The notes beneath the pieces are model-generated. The model saw nothing but the letters and a program-made list of their open reading frames with translations, searched no databases and was not told the origin of the DNA. From positions 16,266,221-16,330,220 of the forward strand of contig OZ038527.1 of assembly GCA_964036665.1 (NCBI GenBank): a DNA stretch of 64,000 nt, read 5' to 3'. The stretch is from Gordius sp. MW1. Taxonomy: Eukaryota; Nematomorpha; Gordioida; Gordea; Gordiidae. Position numbers and translations under genes: made by a program. Positions 43,880 through 63,731 of this stretch are shown here, piece after piece (position 1 is the stretch's first letter; each line of letters opens with the position of its first letter).

Positions 43880-45355
43880 TTAATTGCGGGTATTTTCGTA
43901 CGTTATCGTTATTTGAAGAGCCTAGCCTTTTTAAATTGCTCTATAACTTCTTTTAGTACATAATCTTTTATTGTTTCCTCTACCATATATTTTGTATTCA
44001 AAGTCATGTCATCGATTAATTGTAATTTTGAGGTGAATCCTTTGGGCATAACCGAGAAAGTGCATCAGCACACTGATTATATTTCCCTGGGATGTATTTT
44101 ATATCATAATCATATTGAAGTAATTTAATTGCCCATCTTAGTAACCTATTATTGGTTATTTTACTAAGATCCCGGGTTGTCCCAAAAATATTTATAAGAG
44201 GGTAGTGATCTGTCTGAATTGTGAATTTACGACCATAAATATACTGATGGAATTTATTTATCGCATAAATTGCTGCCGATGCCTCTCTGTCGATGACAGA
44301 GTAATTTTTCTCAGCGGGATTTAGAAACGAGAGGCGTAGGCAATAGGTTTTTCTTGGCCTGATGAAAACTTATGCACTATAACTGCTCCTAAACCCTAAA
44401 TCTGACGCGTCGATTGAAATTATAATAGCCAATTCTTTTTGATAAGGCACTATAGTTTTTCTGTTAGAAATTATAGTTTTAACTTTTTCAAAAGATAATT
44501 TTTCTAAGTCGCCCCATACCCATTTTGTATTTATGGAAGTTAATTTGTATAAAGGAGCGCAATTTATCTGAAGTTTGGGGATAAAAGTTTCTAAAAAGTT
44601 TACCAACCCAAGGAAAGAACGAAGTTCCTTTTTGTTTTCGGGTGTTTTAAAAATTTTAATCTTTAGAACCTTATCCTCACTCGCTGTTGTACCTTCACTA
44701 TTAATTACATGTCCTAAGTATTTGACAGACTTTTTAAATAGTTGCATTTTTGTTTGAGATGTTGTTAAACCAACAGATTAAAAGAGATTTAGTACTGTTA
44801 CTAATTTGTTTAAGTGATCCTTTTCGTTTTTACCGCTAATTATAACATCGTCCATAAAGTCGCTCACCCCGGGTATGTTATTAACCAATTGTCTCATAAA
44901 CCTATGAAAGATAATCGGCGTTGTTGTGAGCCCAAACGGTAATATCTTATAACGAAAATATCCTATATGCGTTGATATGTTTAAATATTTCCTTGATTCT
45001 CATCAAGTTTAAGTTGTAAAAAGGCATCTTTGAGATCAATGATAGAAAATTTTTTACCTCCGGCTATTCTTTCAGCCGTGTCGCTGAAAGTCGGTAAAAT
45101 ATCCTGATCTTTAGCCAAGTGTTGATTTATGGTTAAACGAAAATCACCACATATAGGCACCTGCCCTGTTTTCTTCTTAACATATACAGTTGGCGTGGCC
45201 CATTTCATCGGCGTTAAAGTAGGATTAACTTTTTCAACGACGTCTTCGTTAAGTAGCCGTTGTAGTTCATCTTCTACAGCTTGTCGTAGTGGAAACGGTA
45301 CTCTTCTTGCTGCAAACATTTTTGGCATCGCGTTATCATTGATTTCGAGCGTCAC
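43880..45355 (-). pseudogene. Reverse transcriptase and RNase H of gypsy element 2
   Basis: RT: MKWATPTVYVKKKTGQVPIC, FSIIDLKDAFLQLKLDE and the active-site FMDD (about 44846-44860, Phe in place of the usual Tyr), then KSVKYLGHVINSEG. RNase H: IISIDASDLG (about 44410), then in another frame EKNYSVIDREA (about 44290) and TDHYPLINIFG. Several stops and frame changes separate these blocks, for example near 44980, 44780 and 44390. Confidence 0.85.
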
Positions 45356-45639
45356 TTTGAAATCTTTTACTTTTCCTAATTTTTCGCAAAAGACGTGGGG
45401 AAATTGCTTTATAATTGCATGTACATTTGAAGGTAATTTAATAATAGAATTTAGGCAAACCTACTTTGGTAAAGTTAAGTTAAATTTTGAGATAAATGGC
45501 ATACCGAATATTGCTGAACCTTTACCTTTAATGACATAAATATCTAGATACTTTGTCACACCACAAACGTCCACCTTCACTTTGGTTTTACCAAGTGTTG
45601 AAATAGCCGTTCTACCATAGCCGTATGTCTTCGGAGCTT

Positions 45640-46507
45640 GGTAAAGTTTAGGCTATTCGAGACCACGTTATTTCATCAATGACGCTACATGCCGCACCCC
45701 TATCGAAGATCATTTCATAGGGCACATCGTTAATTCGTACGTTGATGTGAGCTTTGTTGTGCTGATCGAAGTCGTGGTTGATGGCTGATAACGTATTCAT
45801 CGCCGTTCTACAATTTTTTGCTAAATGGTTTAGTTTCCCACACCGATAACATTTAGGGGGTGGCTTTTTCCTAAGTGTGCTAAATTTAGGAAAATGTACA
45901 TCTCTATTGTTGAAGTTATTAAACGACTGCTTAACCTTGTTTACTTCAACAGCCCCCGATGTTTCGTGTTCTACCGAATCTAACGCCAATGCTAGATTAA
46001 CTGTTTATTCGAAACTTATATTACCACTCGGATACTTAGCTCTTAACTCAATGTTAAGCCTTGGTAAGTTACATCCTAGGACAAATATATCCTTTAATAC
46101 CTCGTCTAGATTATTTTCAAATTTACAGTTTTTCAAAAGAAATTTCAAACGAATACTAAATTCAATAATACTTTCGTTATTTCTAATTGCCTTATAAGAT
46201 TGTTCTCTATGATGATAAATAGAAAACTTATGGCGAATATACTCCTAAGGGCTTTAATTATCTCATCGTAATTAGTCTTGTCTACTAATTTTGGATATAA
46301 AAAGTCCCTTAATTTTGTTAAAGTGTTAAGGCCTACGTAAGTGAATAACAAAGTTTTTCGCATTTCTCCCGTGATGTCTCTCAACTTGAATAAGAGCTCG
46401 ATATTAATTAAATAGTCATCAATAGAATTACTTGGATCATACAGAATTGAATCCTTCAATTCCTTTGAGTAATCGCAAGAAAAATTCGTCTCCGGTTTGA
46501 TGGCCAT
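45640..46507 (-). pseudogene. Gag and protease region of gypsy element 2
   Basis: An N-terminal Gag frame (46507-46145) with ITGEMRKTLLFTYVGLNTL and KTNYDEIIKALRSIF is the matrix/capsid type common in this clade. After a frame change the nucleocapsid part (45989-45648) gives the zinc knuckle CYRCGKLNHLAKNC. The protease follows, but its active site reads DRGA instead of DTGA (45697-45705), which would abolish catalysis. At least one in-frame stop lies between the two Gag parts. Confidence 0.82.
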
Positions 46508-46610
46508 CTGAAAATAATATGGATAATAAATTATTTAAGTTGAGCGAGGTAGGGAGCGTCTTCTAAACGAGGTTGAGTTTAAGGTCCAAAGATCCCATCC
46601 TCGTCGCCAT

Positions 46611-46791
46611 TATAAAGTATCCGGTTTATTAGGTAACATATAAGAAACAAAACAAAAGATGACTGATGGTAATTACAATAACACGTTTAAATAGACATTC
46701 AATTTACAACCAATTAACAATCAATTAACATTGCATTTCAATTCGAACGCTCAAGGTCATGCCAATTAGGTAAGTATTTGCATACATTACA
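46611..46791 (-). repeat. 5' LTR of gypsy element 2
   Basis: 181 bp partner of the 3' LTR; starts TGTAATG on the element strand. Confidence 0.88.
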
Positions 46792-46796
46792 GGCAG

Positions 46797-47383
46797 GTTA
46801 TATAGGTATATATCTTGTCAACAACTAATAATTCCGGTATAAAGGATTTAATAGTTTAAGGGGTTCTTTTCGGTCAGGATGGTTAAGATTTTATTTGGAT
46901 TATGCATTTAAAAAACGCGAATATGAATAAAACTTCTATTTAATTTCACATCATTCTGGTTTGGATTACTATATTATATTTCAAAAAAGAGGTTATTATG
47001 GTTCGTAGATGGGGGGGGGGGAGATTATTTTCTATTTAATCTTAAATTACATGAGTTTTTTATGACATTTTTTACCGGAGTACACACAAATGGTTGCGCC
47101 TCTGGTTCATATCAGTTTTTTCCTGTCTTAACACATTCTCAGCTATAAATAATTCAAAAAGCAATAAAATCGTTAATCAGAAATAATTAGGAGAAAGTGT
47201 AAAATTTAACAAAATTTTCACACGCGCGTGTGTGTGAGATTATTATAACGTGTTGGGTGAAAGCTTCTATCGTGATGAGTGAAAGAGAATCATATCCCTA
47301 ATCGAGCCGGGGGGGGATTGACCGATGTTAAACAATCCTGAATTTTGGACTATATTTGCGATCTGAAAGTTGCGATATCTTAT
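46797..47383. other. AT-rich spacer with a poly-G run
   Basis: No gene seen; G runs near 47010 and 47310 and a CACGCGCGTGTGTGTG stretch near 47221. Confidence 0.5.
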
Positions 47384-47460
47384 TCAGTCCAAAAAATAAC
47401 GAAGTGATGTTATTATTATGTGGTTGTAATAAATATCAAATATAGTGTCATTTTTCTCAC

Positions 47461-47635
47461 CTAAAATTTCTGCTAATTCAATGCATCTTTCCTCAAACTT
47501 GTTAAATTTCTGGTTCTTTGACAAAGTTTTTCCTTTTGAAGATGTCTTGTTAAGATACAATGGTTTAGGAATTGTAATTATAGGATTAGTTTTTATATAG
47601 ATTTGATTAAAATGGGAATAAAATAAAAATGGCAC
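47461..47635 (-). CDS. Candidate first exon of an unrecognised gene, head-to-head with NDUFA6
   Basis: Minus-strand ATG at 47635; the frame stays open to 47384, but a canonical GTGAGA donor at 47460 would end the exon in ...ELAEIL plus one base. The peptide holds KTSSKGKTLSKNQKFNKFEE and RCIELAEIL, charged and helix-prone. Its ATG lies 157 bp from the NDUFA6 ATG on the other strand, a spacing typical of bidirectional promoters. I do not recognise a family. Confidence 0.35.
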
Positions 47636-47792
47636 ATTGTTGTTTGTTTATTTGTAATCAAGGCAAAAATCTCTGAACGCGGATGCGTCGTCTATTTTCG
47701 TTCGGTAGGAGAACGTTTAAGCAACGCGTTTTTTACTATAGGAAATATGTCACCCAAAAGTGGAGAATGTTTAGCCGGATTCAAATTTTAAC

Positions 47793-50700
47793 ATGAACCA
47801 TGGTATTGCACCTTTATTGCCTAGAATGAGGAAAATAGTGGCCTCAGCATCTGTTAAGCAAACGAGACCAAAAGTTTTAATGCTATATAAAAAATTCCTA
47901 CGCCATATTCCTGACATAAGTAATTTAAAAACAGTGAGCTTTGGACTTTTTTTGAATAAAGATTATAAATGTTAACAAATTTATCAAATATAAACATATT
48001 TAAAATAAATATTAAGCATATTTAATATGCTTAAAACATTTAATATGTTAACAGATTTTTAGTATTGGCATTTTTTATATTGTTTATTTTATAAAACATG
48101 TTAGAAAGTTTTTATGATATAAAGCATATTCAATGCTAAATGAACACAAATAAATTGTAACTTTATTCCTGGTAAGTTTATCATTTTAAAGCAATTGTCT
48201 ATTTTAGATTTTAAGAATAAATTTGGTTCTCACCAACATTATTCTTATAATTATATTTATTACTAAGACTGATCTATATTGTTTATTAAAGTTAAAATTA
48301 CAAAATAAATGAATAAAATGGTGGAGGGTGTTATTTATTATAAAGAAATTTTCTAACTCACTTCCTAATTTAATATTTAGATTAGACTAAATAATAAAGC
48401 TGTTGCAAGTTTGTTGCAACCTTCCATTTTAGTTTTATTAATGTTCAATAAAAAGCTTTTAACAAATAGCTCTATGGCATCTTTATCATTTAAAATAACT
48501 TGTCCAATGCTTGATAGAGATACACGTTTTATTTTATAACAATAATGGAATTAGAAACACTAAAATTTTTGAATTTACCATACCCTAATTTTGCAAATTA
48601 AAACTTTAATGGCTTAACATTGTATTTTTGCTTGACCATACTTGCCATTTTGCTAAACTTGATCCATACAGATTAATTTCTTACCTAAATTTGAAAGCAT
48701 TATAGTCTTGTTTTGAAAGATAGCCAAATTTTTGTTTATATTCACATAATGCACTAATTTCAAAAAAATTAGTTTTAAAGCAACTCAGAGACAGAACATT
48801 TTAGGGTAATAATTGTTTCAATACTTTAATTTATAATATAAAGGTAAGGCATACAACTCGAATTAAAAAGCATTTAAAAAAGGCCAATAAATTTTACAAA
48901 GCCACATTTACGTTGTTATACAAAATTCCTTTTATTTGGATATAAAAGTATTTTTAAATTATATTTTTTAAAGTTATACGGTTTCCCACGCTCCCACTGA
49001 CGTACAATGGATTGCGGGATAAGATAAGGGAAGAATTCCTCAAGAATAAAGATGTGAAAGATGTCAGGGCCATTGATATTTTAATTCACAAAGTAGGTTC
49101 AACCTTTCCCCTATTGATACCTTAATTTAAATTTAAGGCTATTAGGGAGCCATATTGTAAAACAAGTTTTTTTGTCTTATTAATTTCACTCAACTAGTAT
49201 CCTAAACTAGTATATATCAAACATTAAAAATATGTGTTGCACTGCAATGTGTTAATGTATATTAAATACTATATTTAAGGCAAATTTTATCGTTTGTTTT
49301 CCTATCTATGAAATAAGATAAAAAAAAATTAATAGTTTACAAAAAAAAATTACATACACGACTAAAAAAATACAAAAACGCGCTATAATAAACGGATGGC
49401 ATTGATCCGTGTATGGAAATCGTTTTGGATTTAACGATGTCCATTGTGATCTTTTGCCTGATAAAAAAGTACTCTTTCAAATCTAAAGAAACGCTGGAGA
49501 TCGCTATTCCAATTTGTTTCAGGAGGGCCAGAGCTTCAACGCCTAAATTTCCAATTGTGGTTGCAATACGGGAATGAATATTGTGTCCGCGAGGGAAGAA
49601 TATTTTATCCTATTCTCTGCGCTGACTATAAGGTCGGGAGAGGAGTTGGATGGGGCGAATATGTCGACCGTGGTGAAGTCCCAAGTGAGATTCAGTCCAC
49701 GGGACCATGGGATGAGGGTGACCCCGTCTGGTCTTTTCCCATCTGTGGTGCTAAGGCTGACGGGTTCCAAGGTGTTTGGGTACCCAGCCTCCCTAAGGTA
49801 CTGGCCGATGATTTTGTTGATCGCCGTGTGCCTGGGGTTGCGACCTTTGCTGTATTTGCAATGGAGGGGATGATGACCATTAGGTTGGACCGGCTGTTTG
49901 CAGAGATCGCATACGAAAGGGGATACTATGTCTTCGAGACTGAGGCCTATGGCTATGCGTAACTCCTCCCCAGACATATGAAGTCCCAAAATCCTGCTCG
50001 GGATAGCTTCGAGCCATTCGTAACCGCTCTTGGAAGAGGCCCAATTGAAAAGGAGTTTTCCCTGAGATAGTTCGTTCGAAGAAAGAAAAGCTACGGAACG
50101 TGCTAATAGGGAAAGATCCTATTCCTTTTGGGTCACACCGAGTGGTCGTTGGGCTGACTCGAGCTTGTCCGCATCCCACCTGTGGAGAGCCTCCTGGAGG
50201 TGCGGGTCTGGGAGGGATGTCATGGCAGAGATAGGGGGTCGGTACTCATGCGCGAAGATATAAACCCCGCTAATGCTATCTGTTGTGGAGATCGAATGCC
50301 AATTCCCCCACTCTTAGAAGGGAGGGATGCCTGGAGCCATTGGACTGGAGTAAACTTTATATTTAAGCAGGTTTCAAAAGGGGTCTGAATGTTTCGTTCG
50401 ATTAAATTTAATTGCTCTGGGCAGCCAAAGATAGGTGAAGCACGCCAGGCGTGATTTATTTTCGGAATTAGCAGAAAATTTTTAGCCAAAAAAAATGCAT
50501 GGTGTGGAGTTAGTTTCTGCAGGGTAGGTTTACAAGCCTCTATGAAAGTTAAAAATTTGGCCAGAAAGCGTTGGGAAGATATGGGCCCACCCAGCGGTGC
50601 GCCTAGGTGGCTGAACTGGTCGAGAGTGAGGACAGGAAAGGGGAGTGTTGAGGGATCTATTGAAGGATCCCTGCTGTATACCTCACATTTTAAATGGTTG

Positions 50701-53700
50701 AGTTCAAGGCCAATTGAATCTGAAAAGGATTCGATTATCGGTGGTATTTTACGTATTTCACTCGCGGGGCCGACCAAAAATCCGTCGTCCATGTACCATA
50801 GGTTGCAAGAAAAGCTTCATGTGGTAGACAGTTTCTAAATGATCCCCTGTATAGCTTGGCAGAAAAGCGCTGGGCCTAGGGGATCGCCTTGCTGTATCCC
50901 TCTAGAGGAGTGTATTATCTTGTCCCCAAACAGTAGAAAGGATGGGGCTCCATAACTATTAAAGGCGTATGTGTAAAATTGGGGGTATGCTTTCTGAAAG
51001 GGTGCGAGAAACGCCGCCCTATTGACGCTGTTAAAGGCGTTTGTAAAGTCTAGTTTTACTAACAGATCTGTCTGGGGTGATGATTCAAAAAATTCGGGCC
51101 GTATGGGCGGCTGCTTCGCAACCTCCCTTGATTCCGAAGCCTAATTGGTTAGGGAGAAGGGAACACGCCAAAGAGGCTCGAATTTTTATTGTGATTAATT
51201 TGGAAGCAATTCTCCGTAAAACTGACCCAATAGCGATGGGACGAATTGAGCCGTCAGGTTTATTAAAGGCCAACAATTTTCCTCCAAAAAGAATTTGGGG
51301 CATTTCTGGGGGGAATTGGCACCTTATAATAATGTTGCTGAGGTGTGTTAGACTTGTGAGTAAACTTTGTGAGCCGCTTATGTGGGGCTTAATTAGGTCC
51401 TGCAGAAAAATGGGGCGAATTCCATCTAGACCTGCTGCTGAATCTTTTTTAAAAGAATTTATTGCATTTGAAACTTCTAAAAAGTCGATGATTGTGGTTG
51501 GTGGGGTTTCCTTCAGTGAGGGGGTTAAAGCTTCACCCTCAAGGTGTTTGGCTAGAAGGAGATCGTATATAGCATTGGTGGGGGGTGCGATCAAATTGGA
51601 AGAACCCAGAATACGGAGAGCTGAGTTAATTTCCAAAGCATTAATTTTATTTGCTATTGCTTTAGCTCTTAAATCTAATGAAGGCTTAGGCTTATGCGGC
51701 TCCTTTGAGAGCAGAAAGGGCTTATTTAAGTTAAAACTTTGAATAGATCCTTTAATAACCTTAGATAATTGGGCGACCTTAGGTTGTGGTATTGATAGGG
51801 TATGATAACAAATAGTGAAGAGATTTTTCCACTCTCCTAGATTATCTGGGTTTTTGATAATAGCTATGAGGATTCTATTGAGAAGGCCGCTGAATGCTTC
51901 CCTTGCTCCCCTAGGGATCCTATTAAGTGTGTTAGGTTTTGGAAGGGATATGAAATCTTTTGCCCAAGTACTGCTTGGATGATTGTTGGTGTCTACGCAT
52001 GGTTGGTATTCAACAGTTGGATTGTCATGAAAATAACTGTTAGGAGGTATTATTAGGGGTGTTGTTGGGTTAGGTAAATGGAAGGTCTTTGATGATGGGC
52101 AACGGTTGTTGCGGGGGCCATGGACAACATACTATCCGAGTTTTGTTATTAAAATTATCTTATAGCATACTGGACATGATGAGGTAGTCATTAAAAGAAA
52201 GAAAAAAAAAGATGGTGTCTATTAAACTCTAGCTATTTTTTTGTATTTAATTATTTTTTCTTGCCTTAATCTCCAGAAGGTTTTGGATATTTGAAGGTTT
52301 GAAATTGACATTTAAATTTTAAAAGTAAGGAATTCAGATTGCACATCTCTTATTAAAAATTAAAGAGTGCATTAGGTTATTTATTGAAATGAGTGCCAAG
52401 ATTTGGTAAGGTATCAAAGATACTTTAAAAAAATATATATATAAAAAACTCGGGCCTTCGGCCCTCGTGGGAAGGGGAAGAAGGGAAGGGAAGAGGGGAA
52501 GGGAAGGGAAGGGGGGACGACTCATCTGTACTTCGTATAAATGTATCATATTTGCTATGCAATTTATGGGCGAGAAAGGTGGGAAGGGGCGAGAATGCCT
52601 ATAGGGGGGTATTAAATGCCTAATGATTAATTAATTATTTATACAAATTTTCCATTATAGGCAAAATGTAATATAGGCAAGGGTTAGGGTTAGATTTAGT
52701 GTTTGCATCTAGTTGCGTATTACATTAGTTTTTATGGCTTTTAGTGATTATGGGTCTAACAAACATTATATTATAAAACAACACAATGTTAAGAATTTGC
52801 AGAATTGTTGGGAGAATTTTTTTGTTGAATTTGAACAATTTTTAATTAAAAAAATCAAAAATTTGGCCAATGGTCACTTTTTCTCTATTGGTCAGTACCA
52901 ACAGATACTCTATAAGTCAATGATAGCCAAAAAAACGGAAAAATTTTGATGCTCACTTTGGCCAATGGTCATTTTTTTCCATTGGTCAGCAGCCAGCACA
53001 CGGTAAAAGTGGATATAAATTCATAAGAGTAAAAAAAACGAAAAAAAATTTTCGAATCACATTTTGGCCAATGGTCATTTTTTCCATTGGTCAGCAGCCA
53101 GGACACGGTAAAAGTGGATATAAATTCATAATAGTCAAAAAAAAAACGAAAAAAAAGTTTTCGAATCACATTTGGGCCAATGGTCATTTTATTCCATTGG
53201 TCAGCAGCCAGCGGACGGCCAAAAAGTCATAATAGCAATTAGGAACAGGAACAATCATAATAGTCAAAAAAAACGAAAAAAATAATTTCGATTCACATTT
53301 TGGCCAATGGTCATTTTTTCCATCGGTCAGGAGCCAGCGGACGGCCAAAAAGTCATAATAGCAATGGTAGTAACAGGAACAATCATAATAGTCAAAAAAA
53401 ACGAAAAAATAAACTCGGATTCACGTTTTGGCCAATGGTCATTTTTTTCATTGGTCAGCACCAACGGACGGCCAAAAAGTCTTACTATCAATGATAGTAA
53501 CAAGAACAATCATAAGAGTCAAAAAAACTCCGGGATTCTAACCCAAAAACTAGTTAAATTGCATAGCAATTAAAAGTAAACAACTTTTATTTATGTTTAT
53601 TATATAACATTGGTCAGCAGCCAGCGGACGGCCAAAAAGTCATAATAGCAATGGTAGAAACAGGAACAATCATAATAGTCAAAAAAAAACGAAAAAAATA

Positions 53701-55130
53701 ATTTCGATTCACATTTTGGCCAATGGTCATTTTTTTCATTGGTCAGCAGCCAGCGGACGGCCAAAAATTCTTATTATCAATGATAGTAACAAGAACAATC
53801 ATAAGAGTCAAAAAAACTCCGGGATTTTAACCCCAAAACTAGTTAAATTGCATAGCAATTAAAAAGTAAACAACTTTTATTTATGTTTATTATATAACTA
53901 GTTAAATTGCATAGCATTAAAAGTAAACAACTTTTATCTATGTTTATTATATAATAGATAATTTAACAAATCTTTTATATAACACACCGAGGGAGATAGA
54001 GATGAGGGGTGGGGCACCTCTTATGCATTAATTTAAAAAATAACACAGCGAGGGAGATAGAGATGAGGGGTGGGGCACCTCTTTCTCATGCATTAATTTA
54101 AAAAAGCGATAACCTAATATACCCAATGCAAATAGATAGGGAGGGTAACGGACAACGGACGGACGGACACCAAAAAACGAGCCCATAAATTGCATAGCAA
54201 TTAATATATACCTTATTCTTATGTACATTAGTTTATGCTAATGTGTTGAAAAGAAAACTTTTGGATGTGAAACAAATAGTGATAAAAGATATATCAATAT
54301 GTATAGGTAGGTAAAATACTGTGATGAGTTTTAGGTAGGTTGGTTCTAATTATTTTAAAAGTTGCCTAATAAGATATTGTATGGAATTTTTATTTTTATG
54401 TATATATATTTAGCCTAAATATGTGTTGAAAAAAACTATGGATGCTAATAAAATAGTGATAAGAGATGTACCAATAAGTCATATACTGTGAAGGGTTTCT
54501 AGATTAAAGGTAGAGGATTGAGTTTGCTTTGAATAATAGTGAATGTTAAAAAATGGAGAATGGGAAATAATGTTTGCAAACTAATTCGGAAGCTTAAAAT
54601 CATAATTTATTTGCAGTTTATGTCGCAATTTGCATATAAAACAGATGGCTAAGGATAAGGAAAATTCTATAGACAGCAATGGGGATAAGCTTTTATTTGT
54701 ATTTTAAGGGGTCAAAATTACAAGGGCTGTGGAAAGAAAAACTATCTTATATACACTTCTAATGAAGTTTTTCCAATTGGCGGATGGGTACACCCATATT
54801 ATTGGGCATTGATGCTTAAACCTTCATTAAATAACAGGTTGCAACCAATCAAATATTATTGCCTAGGGCCTCATTGGAAGTCCGTCCACAACCACAAAAA
54901 TTAATAACTAACCAATATTTTATTAATGTTATAAGGGAAAGTGTACATTACTACCCTTAAACTAACAATTAACCATTTTTCTTCAATTCTAGGGCGAACT
55001 GGAATACAATGATATCATATTTGTTCACGCGCAAGGTTGTCATATCATGAATTACTTTCAGCACACTCAAGTTTCAAGACCTAAAGATTTCATCGGCAAA
55101 TTTTTGTCCGGCCCTACTTCCATGATATAA
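47793..55130 (+). CDS. NDUFA6: NADH dehydrogenase (ubiquinone) 1 alpha subcomplex subunit 6-like (complex I LYR protein)
   Basis: Accessory subunit of mitochondrial respiratory complex I; as a LYR protein it is known to bind the mitochondrial acyl carrier protein. Exons: 47793-47919, 48974-49092 and 54993-55130, phases 1 and 0, GT-AG throughout, 127 residues (human about 128). The LYR motif appears as LYK at residues 31-33 (VLMLYKKFLRHIPD). Exon 2 gives LPLTYNGLRDKIREEFLKNK and DVRAIDILIHK. Exon 3 gives GELEYNDIIF then QVSRPKDFIGKF, matching the family's ELEE...RPKDFLSKF ending. The first ATG was chosen; a second in-frame ATG is at residue 12. Intron 1 is 1054 nt; intron 2 is 5900 nt and holds an antisense LINE and a Helitron-like element. 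Tail-to-tail with adenosine kinase. Confidence 0.9.
49400..52191 (-). mobile_element. RLE-type LINE, nearly complete, antisense in NDUFA6 intron 2
   Basis: A minus-strand element from an N-terminal zinc-finger region (start codon 52191-52189) through reverse transcriptase to a restriction-like endonuclease near 49.7 kb and a decayed C-terminus near 49.4 kb. It is the longer paralogue of the truncated copy at 15332-16440. Exact ends and target duplications were not found. Confidence 0.8.
49543..52191 (-). pseudogene. LINE ORF: zinc finger, reverse transcriptase, restriction-like endonuclease
   Basis: Order on the minus strand: zinc finger CPVC...H...C (52175-52090) with an in-frame TAG inside it; a long open linker; RT with SAAGLDGIRP (about 51430), LLAFNKPDGSIRPIAIGSVL (about 51270), QLGFGIKGGCEAAAHTAR (about 51130), LDFTNAFNSVNR (about 51050), GIQQGDPLGPALF (about 50900) and catalytic YMDDG (about 50790); thumb and connector SKSGGIGIRSP (about 50310); then CDLC...HHPLHC (about 49880) and the nuclease signature KRPDGVT...WDFTTVDIFAPSN (about 49690). 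Stops lie between GIQQGDP and YMDD, near 50120, and a frame change near 49560. It is dead, but all domains are recognisable. Confidence 0.88.
52446..54205 (-). mobile_element. Non-autonomous Helitron/Helentron-like element D
   Basis: Hairpin edge AAACTCGGGCCTTCGGCCC at 52446, inverted TTGCTATGCAATTTATGGGC near 52552, family-1 tandem units from about 52950 to 53800, an internally repeated TAGTTAAATTGCATAGCAAT / TTTATTTATGTTTATTATAT block (53550-53960), and right edge GCATAGCAATTAAT ending at 54205. It lies in NDUFA6 intron 2. GGGTTAGGGTTAG occurs near 52680, as in element B near 3835. Confidence 0.65.
54206..54992. other. Remainder of NDUFA6 intron 2
   Basis: AT-rich; no exon on either strand. 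It ends in the TTCTTCAATTCTAG acceptor of exon 3. Confidence 0.5.
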
Positions 55131-55394
55131 TTTTATTAAAACATTATTCTCGACGAAAATATTTATATTAACGAACGTAATCCATAACAAAATTTTACCT
55201 GATTTATAATGTATTAGTTAAATGGGATAGTTTCGTCGCAATAAAAAGTTAAAAAGTTTTTACTAAGCTTTTGTAAATAATGTAGCATATAAAAACATAA
55301 ATAGCGCCCATACGTGGGAAAAGTATTAACCAACGAAAACATACGCAAAAAAAAGACGGGATAATTGATTTGAACGCGTCATAACAAAATGGGA
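55131..55394. other. Convergent intergenic space between NDUFA6 and adenosine kinase
   Basis: 264 bp containing both 3' ends. No canonical AATAAA was seen in an obvious position for either gene, so the transcripts may use variant signals or overlap. Confidence 0.6.

Positions 55395-63731
<8,337 letters not shown>

Larger units (their letters stand above)
42625..46791 (-). mobile_element. Ty3/gypsy-type LTR retrotransposon 2 (young LTRs, broken genes)
   Basis: LTRs of about 184 bp (42625-42808) and 181 bp (46611-46791) differ at only a handful of positions. The target duplication GGCAG lies at 42620-42624 and 46792-46796. On the element strand the LTR begins TGTAATGTATGC and ends in CTTTATA or TTTTATA. 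One base after the 5' LTR comes TGGCGACGAGGATGGG, the likely primer site. A purine tract (AAAAGGGGGAGTAA) precedes the 3' LTR. Gag, protease, RT, RNase H and integrase follow in gypsy order, with many frame changes. Confidence 0.9.

Noticed and set aside
47920-47934. A 15-nt intron in NDUFA6 (GTAATTTAAAAACA-G)
   Set aside because: Far too short for splicing; the downstream sequence is not conserved, and exon 2 at 48974 continues the protein in phase.
47793-47975. NDUFA6 exon 1 as a complete 60-residue gene
   Set aside because: The tail after residue 42 has no family similarity, and a GT donor at 47920 joins in phase to conserved exons 2 and 3.
49555-51742. Plus-strand open frames of 98-221 residues
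   Set aside because: Shadows opposite the minus-strand LINE coding region.
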